A stretch of 64,000 bases of DNA from JBCDHN01 sp964351855. Its GTDB lineage: Bacteria; Verrucomicrobiota; Verrucomicrobiia; Verrucomicrobiales; DEV007. Shown one piece after another: positions 17,625 to 28,200 of this stretch. The stretch's first letter is position 1; each line of letters begins with the position of its first letter. Under the pieces are notes generated by a model that saw only the letters and a list, made by a program, of their open reading frames with translations, was not told the origin of the DNA and did not search any database. Where the stretch lies: assembly GCA_964351855.1 (NCBI GenBank), contig CAYGQD010000005.1:1-64000 (forward strand), written 5' to 3'. The position numbers and the translations under genes are program-made.

Positions 17625-20369
17625 TTAGCCGATCGCCTGCATCACCTCATCGCAGCGCTCGCACAAATCGGCAGTTGCCAGCGGAAGGCTTCGGCGGCAG
17701 CGAGCACACTCTTCGTGCGTCGTTTCGGTAACCGTAACTTCCGGTCCTTCGTTGTCTTTTACTTCGATGGCGTAGTCCGAGAGCATCAGAAACTCGAGAG
17801 CATCCTCACGGTGATTGCTCAGCAACTCGAATGCCGGGTCTGACTTCGGCAAGGCGATGGACACGGCTGCGCGTTCCCGCTTTTTGAAGGTGCCCGCTTT
17901 GACGGACTCGTCGATCTTCGCTTGCGCAGCATCGCGAATGCGGAGCAACTGGTTCACCGCGTCGATCGAATCCGTTCCTGAGAATTCAGGATCCGGCTCG
18001 GGAAAGCGTTCCAGATGAATCGAAGACTTGTGCCCGGCAAACTCCCAGGCTTCATCCGCAGTGTAGGCCAAGATGGGCGCAACCAGTTTGGCGAAGTTTT
18101 CGAACACGGCATGCATCGCGGTTTGGCTACCCCGTCGGCGAACGGAGTCAGCGGCGTCGCAATACATCCGATCTTTGGTGATATCGACGTAGAGGGCGCT
18201 GAGATCCACCGCGCAAAATTGGTTCAATTCCCCGAACACCTTGCGGAAGTCGTAAGCCTCGTAGGCGGTACGACAATTTTTGGTTACCTGATGCAATCGC
18301 TGGAGGAACCAACGATCAATCAGGGTCATCTGATCTGCGGATACCGCGTCTTTTTTCGGATCAAAATCATACAGATTCGCCGCCAGAATCCGGAGACTAT
18401 TGCGAATGCGCCGGTAGGGTTCCGCCGTCTGTTTGAAAAGATCTTCGCCGAAGGGAACCTCGTTCTGCCAATCGACGCTGGATACCCAGAGCCGGAGAAT
18501 GTCCGCCCCATACTTGTCGTAGAAATACTTGGCATCGACCGGTTTCCCGCCCTTAGCCGCCGACTTCGAGAGCTTTTTCTTATCCTGGTCAACGACAAAG
18601 CCGTGCGTCATCACGGTTTTGTAGGGTGCCGATCCCCGGTAAGCGACACTGAGCATGAGCGAGCTTTGAAACCAGCCGCGATGCTGATCCGTCGCTTCGA
18701 GGTACAAATCCGCCGGGGCCGACAGCTCCGGATTCGAATCCAAAACGGCGACATGGCTGGAGCCGGAATCGATCCACACGTCGAGCGTGTCCGTGCAACG
18801 TCGCGTTCCTTCCGGCAAGCCGAGTTTCTCCGCCCACTTCGCATCATCCCATTCAAACCACAGGTTAGTCCCTCCTTCTTGAACGATATCGGCGACCTTC
18901 AGGGCGATATCTGCATCGATCTGCGTTTTCCCTTCGGGCGTGTAGAACACAGGAAGCGGGACGCCCCAAGTCCGCTGACGACTGATGCACCAATCGGGCC
19001 GAGATTCGACGGTTCCATGGATCCGATTTCGGCCCCAGTGCGGTAGCCATTCCACCTCATCGATTTCCTTCAAGGCGGAATCGCGCAAGTCATCAATTTT
19101 GATGAAGAACTGCTCCACACTTCGGAAGATAATCGGCGTTTTGGAGCGCCAACAATGTGGGTAGCTGTGCGAGTAGACTTCGCGTCCCATCAGATGTCCG
19201 GATTCGGTCAAAATATCAACGATTTCCTCGTTCGCCTTCAACACATGCTTTCCGACGAGTTGATCCAGGCCGACGTCTTCGGTGAACTTGCCATCGTCAT
19301 CCACCGGCGAAAGCAGTCCAAGACCCGCCTGTTGTCCCGCGACATAGTCAATCGCACCATGGCCCGGAGCGACATGAACCGCTCCCGTTCCCGTCGAGTC
19401 TTCCACGAACTCGCCCAAAATGACCTTGGAGGTTCGATCCAAAAACGGATGTTGCGCCTCGGCGCCCTCGAATTCGGCACCTTTCAGTTCAGTGTGGGGA
19501 GCTGAGTCATCCAGTTCGAACCCGGTTTTTTCCGCGAATTGACCCAACAACGGCTTGGCGATGACCAACTTCTCCGTCCGCCCGTCTTCGTGGACAAACG
19601 TCCCCGATACGTAAACGAAACGGGGATGGAGCGCGATTCCCAAGTTCGCGGGCAACGTCCAGGGAGTCGTCGTCCAAATCACCAGCGATGTTTCTCCCGC
19701 AGACTTCCCCGCAACGATCGGAAATTTGACGAAGATCGCGGTGTCCTTGACGTCCTCATATTCCACTTCGGCCTCGGCCAAGGCGGTTTTGGCCCCGAAT
19801 GACCAGGATACCGGCTTCTTCGACTGATAGACCAGTCCCTTCTCAACCAGCTTGGCAAACACCCGAATCACATCCGCTTCATACTGCGGACTCAGGGTGA
19901 GGTAAGGTGAATCCCACTCTCCGAAGACGCCCAACCGGCGAAAACTGCCTCGCTGAATGTCGATGTATTTCCGCGCAAAGGTCTCCGCCCGCGTCCGGAT
20001 TTCAGCAGGTTCCAAGCCCCTCGCCTCTTTCACCACTTTGAATTCGATCGGGAGTCCGTGACAATCCCATCCAGGAACAAAGGGAACGCGAAATCCTGCC
20101 ATCGTTTTGCTCTTCACCACGAAATCCTTGAGCACCTTATTCAACGCCGTGCCCATGTGAACGTCCCCATTTGCGAACGGAGGTCCGTCGTGAAGGATGA
20201 AGGTTGGCGCACCAGCCTTTTTACGCTGATCATCGATTTGCTGATACAAGCTCGCAGCTTCCCAATGTTTCAGCCGCTCAGGCTCACGTTTCACCAAATC
20301 GCCTCGCATCGGGAAATCCGTCTGCGGCAGATTGAGGGTCGCTTTGTAACTTTTTGGCTCGTCGCTCAT
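17625..20369 (-). CDS. ileS: Isoleucyl-tRNA synthetase
   Basis: 914 residues from the ATG at 20367-20369; 69 further upstream codons are open but do not resemble the family. It charges tRNA-Ile and edits misactivated valine. Class I signatures are H71-M-G-T74 (in place of HIGH; the last His is Thr) and K599-L-S-K-S603 (KMSKS type). WDCHGLPIE and the editing-domain stretch around TTTPWTLPANLGI are clear. The C-terminal zinc ribbon is C888-x2-C891 and C903-x2-C906, so this is the zinc-bearing bacterial form. No T-box leader was seen in the 215 bp upstream. Single, complete copy. Confidence 0.96.
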   Translation of the reverse strand: MSDEPKSYKATLNLPQTDFPMRGDLVKREPERLKHWEAASLYQQIDDQRKKAGAPTFILHDGPPFANGDVHMGTALNKVLKDFVVKSKTMAGFRVPFVPGWDCHGLPIEFKVVKEARGLEPAEIRTRAETFARKYIDIQRGSFRRLGVFGEWDSPYLTLSPQYEADVIRVFAKLVEKGLVYQSKKPVSWSFGAKTALAEAEVEYEDVKDTAIFVKFPIVAGKSAGETSLVIWTTTPWTLPANLGIALHPRFVYVSGTFVHEDGRTEKLVIAKPLLGQFAEKTGFELDDSAPHTELKGAEFEGAEAQHPFLDRTSKVILGEFVEDSTGTGAVHVAPGHGAIDYVAGQQAGLGLLSPVDDDGKFTEDVGLDQLVGKHVLKANEEIVDILTESGHLMGREVYSHSYPHCWRSKTPIIFRSVEQFFIKIDDLRDSALKEIDEVEWLPHWGRNRIHGTVESRPDWCISRQRTWGVPLPVFYTPEGKTQIDADIALKVADIVQEGGTNLWFEWDDAKWAEKLGLPEGTRRCTDTLDVWIDSGSSHVAVLDSNPELSAPADLYLEATDQHRGWFQSSLMLSVAYRGSAPYKTVMTHGFVVDQDKKKLSKSAAKGGKPVDAKYFYDKYGADILRLWVSSVDWQNEVPFGEDLFKQTAEPYRRIRNSLRILAANLYDFDPKKDAVSADQMTLIDRWFLQRLHQVTKNCRTAYEAYDFRKVFGELNQFCAVDLSALYVDITKDRMYCDAADSVRRRGSQTAMHAVFENFAKLVAPILAYTADEAWEFAGHKSSIHLERFPEPDPEFSGTDSIDAVNQLLRIRDAAQAKIDESVKAGTFKKRERAAVSIALPKSDPAFELLSNHREDALEFLMLSDYAIEVKDNEGPEVTVTETTHEECARCRRSLPLATADLCERCDEVMQAIG

Positions 20370-20525
20370 CGTGCTTTTGGCCCGGCGCTGCGGGGCGGCG
20401 AACCTAGCACTCCAGCCAGGATGCAGCAAGAGGCGGATTTTCGCGTCCGCCTCCTCGAAAACCGCCCCTATCAAGGCTTCCTCCAGCCGAAAAGGAAACA
20501 AGAAGAAGTCTTCTGCACAAACCGA

Positions 20526-20554
20526 TTGATTATGGTATCTATATATTTTATATT
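20526..20554 (+). promoter_or_regulatory. Candidate sigma-70-type promoter of the SLBB export genes
   Basis: TTGATT at 20526-20531 and TATATT at 20549-20554 are separated by exactly 17 bp in the most AT-rich stretch of the area, 31 bp ahead of the start codon at 20585. The match is by eye against the general bacterial consensus; verrucomicrobial promoters are poorly defined. Confidence 0.45.
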
Positions 20555-20584
20555 GCCGAAATTTGAAGCTTCCCAAAATTTAAG

Positions 20585-22504
20585 ATGATGATTTCCTTTC
20601 CGAGATTCGCGGTCCTTTGCTGCCTATGGATCGGTCTCCTCTCCGCTGAAGAAGAGCCTGCTCCCCCCAGACAAGCGGAAACCAGCGCATTCAAAGTCAG
20701 CGGCTTTGGGAACGACTATGACGGCGTTTATCAGTCTACCACCAAGACCTCCACGGATGGGTATTTAATCTACACCAACGGCACGCGTTTCTACGATACC
20801 GGAACCAACCATTTTTACGCCTCCTTGGAACATGCTCGAACCGGATCTAAGTCGAGCGCGCCATCTGTCTCAACGACTGATCTTGAACTGGCCCCAGCGG
20901 GTCAGGTTCGCTCACAGACTCAAGGTGCAGCCTTTGGATTCGCGGTAGCGGCAAAGCCAGCAGCGACTCCTTCCCCAGCGGAAAAAACCGAGGAATCAAA
21001 CGCGGCTCCCGTCGCCGCGAAGATTGTGGCCGTTCCTATTTCCGCGAACCCGGATACGACGCCAGAAACCGAAGGTGTCCAGGAATCCTCAGAAGACGCC
21101 CCCATTCGGATCAAGGCAACGCCGATCATTCTCGCCGATCAAGGAACACCCGCATCCGTCGATGAAAAACGAACCTGGCTTTCGTTTCTCAAAAATCAAC
21201 GGATCGACAAAGCCGCAGAAGCTGACCCAATTCCGGCTTCGGTCGAAGCGTCCCACATCGTCTCAATCGCATCTCCCGTTTCGGCTACCACAGCGCAAAG
21301 CGAAACTCCTATGATTGTGGAAGTCACGCCTCTCGAAGCTGACGCTGAGGAAATCCCGGCTCCATCTCAACACCCTTCATTAGCCGCCAACGAACCAGTC
21401 CTAGTGCAGTTCGCCCCCTCCGAAGAAGCACCTGCGCCCAAGACTTCCCCCGAAACGCCCCTGGTTTTTTCGACCGAAGAGCCGAAGTCGACTACCGAAC
21501 CAATGATCGAGCAAATCGGTGCCGAAGAACCTTCCACATCCGTTCTCGAAAACCAGGACGCGATACCGAACGACCCTCCGGCGAATCTTCTCCCGACCAG
21601 CCATGTCGAACCGCGTTATTCCTCTTGGCGCAACCGCTACGAACTAGGCCCCGGAGACTTACTGAACTTTGGCCTTCACGGAAAGCCTACGTTGAAGAAG
21701 CTGAACGTAGCGGTGGCACCGGACGGAACCGTGAGCTTTCTCCAAGCCAAACAGGTCGATGTTCGCAGGAAGACGATTGACGAGCTTCGGTCAGAAATCG
21801 ACCAAATCCTGGCTCCTTATCATCGCAACGCCCGCACGATCATTACTCCCGCGAGCTTGGGCAGTAAGAAATTCACAGTTCTGGGTGAAGTGCGAAAAAA
21901 CGGAACGTTCGCGCTGGACCGACCAACTTCTCTTCTCAATGCCTTGGCCGGAGCAGGTGGATTCAACCTTGGCCGCAGTGGGGAAGGCGCCGTGCAACTG
22001 GCCGACCTGCAACGCTCGTTCATTGTTCGAAACGGCACCCACATGAATGTCGATATGGAGGCGCTCTATCTGGCGGGAGATATCAGTCAGAACATTCATA
22101 TCGAGCCAAACGACTATATCTATATTGCTTCCAAGCTGCGCAACGAAGTCTATGTATTCGGTTCAGTGGTTGCCCCCGGGGTCAAGCCTCTCGAATCACG
22201 AATGACCACGTTGGGGGCGATCGCGGCTGCTGAAGGATTCACCGGACAAGCGTGGCGGGATCGGGTTCTTATCATTCGCGGAAAGATGGACTCCCCTGAG
22301 ACCATCGTGATGCCCCTCAATAAAGTGCTTCACGGGAAGGCGACCGACATCGAATTGCTGCCGGGAGATATTATTTACGTCCACAACCGTCCCTGGGCCT
22401 ACGCATCTCGGGTTCTCGACACCGCCATCCTCGCCTACATCGACGGATCTTTCGCCGGCTTCCTGGCTGGTGATGCCGACATCGCCATCACTCCCGGTGG
22501 ATAA
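20585..22504 (+). CDS. Polysaccharide export protein with SLBB domains and long disordered N-terminal region
   Basis: 639 residues. A signal peptide (MMISFPRFAVLCCLWIGLLS) is followed by about 320 residues rich in Ala, Pro, Glu, Ser and Thr, probably disordered, with no recognised domain. The Poly_export block begins at RYELGPGDLLNFGLHG (about 350), then two SLBB-type repeats with QLADLQRSFIVRNG and PNDYIYIASKLRNEVYVFG, and GDIIYVHNRPW near the end. Wza-like proteins of this family form the outer-membrane channel or its periplasmic ring for capsule or exopolysaccharide. No lipobox is visible, unlike the next gene. The two SLBB genes are 50 bp apart and surely co-transcribed; the kinase, polymerase and glycosyltransferases expected are not in the window. 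Confidence 0.87.
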   Translation: MMISFPRFAVLCCLWIGLLSAEEEPAPPRQAETSAFKVSGFGNDYDGVYQSTTKTSTDGYLIYTNGTRFYDTGTNHFYASLEHARTGSKSSAPSVSTTDLELAPAGQVRSQTQGAAFGFAVAAKPAATPSPAEKTEESNAAPVAAKIVAVPISANPDTTPETEGVQESSEDAPIRIKATPIILADQGTPASVDEKRTWLSFLKNQRIDKAAEADPIPASVEASHIVSIASPVSATTAQSETPMIVEVTPLEADAEEIPAPSQHPSLAANEPVLVQFAPSEEAPAPKTSPETPLVFSTEEPKSTTEPMIEQIGAEEPSTSVLENQDAIPNDPPANLLPTSHVEPRYSSWRNRYELGPGDLLNFGLHGKPTLKKLNVAVAPDGTVSFLQAKQVDVRRKTIDELRSEIDQILAPYHRNARTIITPASLGSKKFTVLGEVRKNGTFALDRPTSLLNALAGAGGFNLGRSGEGAVQLADLQRSFIVRNGTHMNVDMEALYLAGDISQNIHIEPNDYIYIASKLRNEVYVFGSVVAPGVKPLESRMTTLGAIAAAEGFTGQAWRDRVLIIRGKMDSPETIVMPLNKVLHGKATDIELLPGDIIYVHNRPWAYASRVLDTAILAYIDGSFAGFLAGDADIAITPGG

Positions 22505-22554
22505 CACCGGTCCGTCTGTTCTTTCTTTATCAACGTCATTTCTGCTATCTATCC

Positions 22555-23718
22555 ATGAAATCCAGAACTTCTTTCTCTCTGCTGGCGCTCCTCATGAGCA
22601 GCCTCCTGACTAGCTGCTCGGTATTCTATTCCGACGAGACCTTTGATCCCCGGTCGAGCTATGGAGGCACGGCAGAAGAGGCGAAGCTAGTGTTCATGAA
22701 GCTGCCGTCACGCCGCTCGATTGCTCCTTCCAACCTCAGGCCAAGCGATGCGGCCTATCATGTGGGAGCCGGTGACATGCTCAAAATTGAAGTGGTTGAA
22801 GTCCCCGATACCGAAGCGACCACCATGGTGATGCCGGACGGAAAACTCTATTATGACGTCGTTCCGGGGATCTATGCCATCGGCAAGACACTTCCGGAAT
22901 TGGAAAAGGAACTCAGCTTCGCCCTGAAAGATTTTTATCCGAAGCCGATCGTAACGATCAACGCAGCGAAGGTGCGCAGCGCCAGCTACTCGATCATGGG
23001 TCAGGTGGTGACTCCGGGGGTTTATGAGATCTACAAGCCGATCACCGTTCTTGATGCGGTGTCACTTGCCGGTGGAATCCGGAGTTCTGAAGTCGCAAGC
23101 CAGACTCAGAACCTGGCCGACTTGCGACGAAGCGTTCTCATCCGAAATAGCAATATCGTTCCGGTCAATTTTGAGAGGCTGATTGAGAAGGGTGATATGA
23201 GCCAAAATGTTTATCTCAAGCCGGATGATTACATCTATTTGCCAATGAAGGGGAACGAAAAGGTTTATGTTCTGGGGAACGTGCGTCGTCCCCAGGCGGT
23301 TCCATTCTCCAGCGAACTCACCTTCGTTCGGGCATTGGCCACAGCCGGAGGCCCGGCCCCCAGTACTTACCGCAAAGGGCTGCTCGTCATTCGCGGAGCG
23401 GCTACTCAGACCCCGCAGGTGGCTCCGGTCGATCTCCAGATGTTGCTTCGCGGCGGGATGTCAGATTTCCACCTTCAGCCCGGAGACGTGATTTGGGTCC
23501 CGAGAGCCCCTTGGGAAAAGCTCTCTGAATACGGGTTGGCGGCGGTGGACTCCGCGGTTTCCACCATCGCGATTCAAGAAGCTTTCGAAGCGCGATCCGA
23601 CAACTCTTTGAATGATACGGATTCAGGCAATTCCGGAGGTAACAACAGCTCGTCCAACAACGACGTTGTCATTCTCGACCTCTCGACCGGTCCCACCGTC
23701 TTGGAACAAGCGCCTTAG
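22555..23718 (+). CDS. Wza-like polysaccharide export lipoprotein
   Basis: 387 residues. The signal peptide ends in a lipobox LLTSC with the lipidated Cys at 21, so an outer-membrane lipoprotein is expected. Poly_export starts at YHVGAGDMLKIEVVEVPD (about 69) and is followed by SLBB blocks around GQVVTPGVYEIY, KPDDYIYLPMKGNEKVYVLG and QPGDVIWVPRAPW. Length matches Wza (about 380). The last ~45 residues are Ser/Asn/Asp-rich. Central blocks (LADLRRS..IRN, S-QN-YL-PDDYIY) mirror those of the preceding protein, so the two are likely ancient duplicates that may form one channel complex. It runs to within 6 bp of the convergent sulfatase stop. Confidence 0.9.
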   Translation: MKSRTSFSLLALLMSSLLTSCSVFYSDETFDPRSSYGGTAEEAKLVFMKLPSRRSIAPSNLRPSDAAYHVGAGDMLKIEVVEVPDTEATTMVMPDGKLYYDVVPGIYAIGKTLPELEKELSFALKDFYPKPIVTINAAKVRSASYSIMGQVVTPGVYEIYKPITVLDAVSLAGGIRSSEVASQTQNLADLRRSVLIRNSNIVPVNFERLIEKGDMSQNVYLKPDDYIYLPMKGNEKVYVLGNVRRPQAVPFSSELTFVRALATAGGPAPSTYRKGLLVIRGAATQTPQVAPVDLQMLLRGGMSDFHLQPGDVIWVPRAPWEKLSEYGLAAVDSAVSTIAIQEAFEARSDNSLNDTDSGNSGGNNSSSNNDVVILDLSTGPTVLEQAP

Positions 23719-23724
23719 CCGGGC

Positions 23725-25128
23725 TCAGATCTGGGGAGTGTGGGATTGCTCGAGGAGTTCGAGTAACTGTCTGACCTTGTCAGGGTGGTCTTCGAACAGG
23801 TCCTTCTCTTCGGCAGGATCTTCCTCGATCTGATAGAGTTCCGTGACCGTCTCATCTGGCCGTTGCGTGTTCAGCTGCACCAGTTTCCAGCCCTCGTTCG
23901 TCAAGATCGCTCTCTTGCCTCCTTGTTCGAGAAATTCCCAATAGAGATGGTGATGTTCTTCCTGTTCTCCTGCTCCGATGAGCGTTGGTAGAAACGAAAT
24001 CCCGTCGGTCCGCGGTGCGGGGTCCGCTCCCGCCAGCTCGACGAAGGTCGGCAAGATATCTTGAAACCCTGAAAGATGGTTAGTCTCCGTTCCGGGAGCA
24101 ATCGTTCCCGGCCACCAGGCAATCGTCGGAACCCGCACCCCGCCTTCATAGAGATCGCGTTTCATGCCTCGGAGTTCACCATTCGAATCAAAAAACTCCA
24201 TTTGATGACCGCCTTCCTGATGCGGCCCATTGTCGCTGGAAAAGATCACCAGCGTGTTTTCGGCGATTCCATACTGCTTCAGCCGATCCAAAACGCGGCC
24301 AATGTCGCGGTCCAAATTACGAATCATACTGGCAAACCCCTTCTCCGGATTGGGCCAGGATTCGTCGGCAAACTCCCCGTAATCCGGAACCTCCATCCCG
24401 TCCGATTGCGGTGGCCGACCGCCTTCATTGTTGGTGTGAGGGACGTTCATCGCGTAATAGAGAAAGAAGGGCGAATCCTGATTGTCGTCAATGAACTGCA
24501 GCGCTTCTTCCGTGATGAAATCTGGCGCATAGTCGATCTTGATGCTCGCGACACCGGTTCCTTCTTTCGAACCTCCATCGATCCGATCTTCCACCTTCCA
24601 CTCTGGCAAGGTCACGTTGCGCAAAGGGACTCGTTCGCCATTCCGATAGAGGAATTCCGGATAAAAATTGTGGGCGTGAAACATATTCACGTAGCCGAAA
24701 AAGTGATCGAATCCCATTCGCTCCGGGTCATTAAGCGGGGGCGGGTTTCCAATTCCCCACTTGCCCACACAGCCGGTGCGGTAACCGGCGTCTTTGAGCA
24801 ACTTGGCCACCGTCACGGTTTCCGCAGGCAGTTCTCCTTCGCCATTTCCCCGAATCGCGCAATTTCCGGTATGAAGCCCTGTCAGCAAGACACAGCGCGA
24901 AGGAGCGCAAACCGTCGATCCACTGTAGTGACGGGTGAACTTCAACCCTTCCGCCGCCATCTGATCGAGATTCGGAGTCGACAACGTTTTCTGACCGTAG
25001 CAGCCCAGGTCACCATATCCCAGGTCGTCGGCCAGAATGTAAACGATGTTCGGGCGTTCTGCGGTTTGACCGAAAACGACGAGCGGCAAGAGGGAGAAGA
25101 AAACTACGAATTGACAAGAAAGGGGCAT
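23725..25128 (-). CDS. Secreted sulfatase (formylglycine type)
   Basis: 467 residues from the ATG at 25126-25128, giving a signal peptide (MPLSCQFVVFFSLLPLVVFG); an in-frame TTG four codons earlier is less likely. The S1 sulfatase fold is clear: calcium-binding D34-D35 in ILADDLGYGDLG and the modification motif C74-A-P-S-R78, where Cys is oxidised to formylglycine by a separate enzyme that is not in this window. GKWGIGNPP, PHTNNEG and SSDNGPHQEGGH are the other active-site blocks. It should cut sulfate esters from carbohydrates or related compounds in the periplasm or outside; the substrate subfamily is not assigned here. It stands between the export genes (convergent) and the giant exported protein (divergent). 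Confidence 0.93.
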   Translation of the reverse strand: MPLSCQFVVFFSLLPLVVFGQTAERPNIVYILADDLGYGDLGCYGQKTLSTPNLDQMAAEGLKFTRHYSGSTVCAPSRCVLLTGLHTGNCAIRGNGEGELPAETVTVAKLLKDAGYRTGCVGKWGIGNPPPLNDPERMGFDHFFGYVNMFHAHNFYPEFLYRNGERVPLRNVTLPEWKVEDRIDGGSKEGTGVASIKIDYAPDFITEEALQFIDDNQDSPFFLYYAMNVPHTNNEGGRPPQSDGMEVPDYGEFADESWPNPEKGFASMIRNLDRDIGRVLDRLKQYGIAENTLVIFSSDNGPHQEGGHQMEFFDSNGELRGMKRDLYEGGVRVPTIAWWPGTIAPGTETNHLSGFQDILPTFVELAGADPAPRTDGISFLPTLIGAGEQEEHHHLYWEFLEQGGKRAILTNEGWKLVQLNTQRPDETVTELYQIEEDPAEEKDLFEDHPDKVRQLLELLEQSHTPQI

Positions 25129-25272
25129 GAATTCGACCAAGGACGCTTTTTGTGCTCAATTCAAGACCCCGGCGAATGAACTCACTGGATGTTGAAAAAA
25201 CTTCCGGTGAATCCCGTGAGTTCGGAACCATCCGTAACCTTTCCCGCCTCAGCCCCCGTTTATCTCTTTCTC

Positions 25273-28200
25273 ATGATCAAAAAACACCCTTCGTTCTTCT
25301 CTGCCATGCTTGCTTCGGTCCTTTTGGCCACCGCCGGCTTCGCTGACGTTACCACCGACAAACCCGGCCAGTTCGTTCGGATCGAGCTCCCCAAAGGCGG
25401 AATCCTGACCCTCGCCGAGGTCGAAATTCTTTCGGGCGGGAAAAACATCGCGAAATCGGGCAAGCCGACCCAGTCGAGTCTCGGTTCCGGCGGAGTTCCT
25501 GAGCGAGCCATTGATGGCAATAAGAGCCCGAGTTGGGGAGACCAAGGTCAAACCCATACCAGCGAAACCAAGGGAGCGAGTGCTTGGTGGGAGATCGACC
25601 TCGGCAACGAGCAGAAGATCGAAGCGATTGAGATTTGGAACCGCGCGGACGGCCTGGAAATGAGGCTCGATCAATTCAAGGTTTCCGTTTTGGATGCGAA
25701 ACGGCAACCCGTCTTCATGAGAGAAGGAAACCCGGCTCCGGACGGCTCGATCCACTTTGATCTGGCTCAAAAAGGGAAAATTACTCTGAAAAGCCATTCC
25801 GGGGCAGCTGGCAAAGCGGCAAAGGCCGTTGCTGCAGCGAAGAGTTCGAATCCGTGGGAAAGTTCCCGCGTTGAAGTTCCCGAAGACTATCGCGACCCGG
25901 AGATATTTGAATTTCAAACCGGCGACACGGTGGCGATGATCGGAAATGCGCTGGGCGAACGGATGCAACACCATGGCTGGCTGGAAACGCTCCTGCAAAG
26001 CCAGTTCAACGACAAACAACTCCGTTTTCGGAATTTGGCGATCTCCGGAGACCGCACCGACTACTATCCTCGCAACAAAGGGTTTTTGCCGATTGACGGC
26101 TACCTCCAACATGTCGAGGCCGATGTCGTTTTCGTCTTTTTCGGCTATAACGAGAGCTACGAAAATAACCCGGAAGGCTACACCAAAAAGCTCAATGAAC
26201 TGGTTCACAAGATTCGGGCCGTTCAGCCCAACGGGAAAAGCTTTCCCAGAATCGTGCTGTTCAGCCCGATCGCCCACGAAGAACTTAACTCCCCAAACCT
26301 CCCGAACGGCAGCGAGAACAATGTTCGACTAGCCGCCTACACAGAAGCGACCAAGGCAGCGGCGGAAGCGAGCGGCGTGACCTTTGTCGATCTTTTTCAC
26401 CCTAGTCAGAAGCTCTACGAAGCGAGCGAGCCCCCTTTAACCATCAACGGGGTTCATCTCAATCTCGAAGGGAATCGCTTGATCGCAGAAGCCATCACTG
26501 AAGCACTCACGGGCCAATCCGTCAATGCATCTGCCGATCTTGAACCGGTTCGAGAGGCGGTTTTGTACAAGAACACGCATTGGTTTGACCGCTACCGGGC
26601 CGTCGATGGGAACGACATTTGGGGTTCGCGCTCGACGCTGAAATTCGTGGGTGACCAGACAAATGGCGATGTGCTGATGCACGAAATGGTGATGCTGGAT
26701 GTGATGACGGCCAATCGGGACAAGAAAATCTGGGCCCGAGCCAACGGCGACGATCACGATGTCTTGGATGAAAATGTCCCCGCTCCGATTCCCGTCATCT
26801 CCAACGTGGGAGGCAAAGGAAACATGTCGAGCGCGGAAAAAGAGGGCTCCTTGAAATACCTCTCCAGCGAGGAAAGCCGTGAACTCATCTCCGTCCCGGA
26901 AGGTTTTCAGGTCAATGTCTTCGCCGATGAGAAGATGTTCCCGGATTTGGTCAATCCCGTGCAGATGCAGGTGGATGCCAAGGGCAGGCTCTGGGTGGCA
27001 GCTTGGCCCACCTATCCCAAACAAGAGCCGATGAAAGACATCAACGATGCTCTGCTCATTTTTGAAGACGTCGATCAGGACGGAGTGGCGGACAAAGTCA
27101 CCAAGTTCGCGAACATCCCCAATCCTCTGGGCTTTGAATTCTGGGGAGGCGGCGTCATCGTTTCCTCACAGCCGAATCTGGTCTTCCTCCGCGATACCGA
27201 TGGCGATGACATCGCCGACGAGCGCGAAATCCTCCTCCACGGGGTCGGTTCCGCCGATACTCACCACGCTTGTAACAACCTGATCTTCGGGCCGGACGGC
27301 GGAATCTACTGGCAGAGCGGAATTTTCCTCCACAACAATTTCGAGCATCCCTGGGGTCCTTCGCTCAGCACCGGAAACAGCGCCATGTATCGCTTCAATC
27401 CTCGGACCTACGAGATCACGATGCATGGCACGAATAGCCCGAACCCGCACGGGATTTCTTTTGACCGCTGGGGTTACCACTATGCCACAGACGGAACCGG
27501 AGGACGCGCCTATCAAGTCCGCCCCGATGGCAAGTCGTGGAAGATGTTCCCCCTCCTGAAAAAAGAAGTTCGCCCCGTTCCGGCCAATGAAATCGTTTCC
27601 AGCGCGCATTTTCCGGATGAGATGCAGCAAGATTTCCTGATCTGTAATGCGATCGGCTTCCTGGGGATTAAACAGTACCGCCTGCATCGAGATGGGGGGC
27701 ATACCTACACCGAAACCGTAGGTAAGGGCGACCAAGCGAAGACCATCGAAGTCACCACCCAGCTGGGCGAGGTATGGGGAGAGCCTTCCGGCGGGGATTT
27801 GGCCGGTGGAGCCCAGGGCTTGCTTATCAGCACGGACAAAAACTTTCGCCCAACGGACGCCGTGTTCGGGGATGACGGCGCTCTCTACGTCTCCGATTGG
27901 GCCAACGTCATCATCGGTCACATGCAGCACAATATTCGCGACCCCAATCGCGACAAGCAGCATGGCCGCGTCTTCCGGGTCAGCCACGCATCGCGGCCAC
28001 TTCAGGAATCCGTCAAGATCTCACGAGCATCTCTCCCCGAATTGATGACGAACCTGGAACACCCCGTCGATGGGGTTCGGCACCGCACCCGGATCGAACT
28101 CAGCGCGCGCGACACCCAAGAGGTCATCGCTGCGGTTCAAGAGTGGACCAAGCAATTCGATCCCAACTCAAAAGACGATGCGCATCACCTCCTCGAAGCG

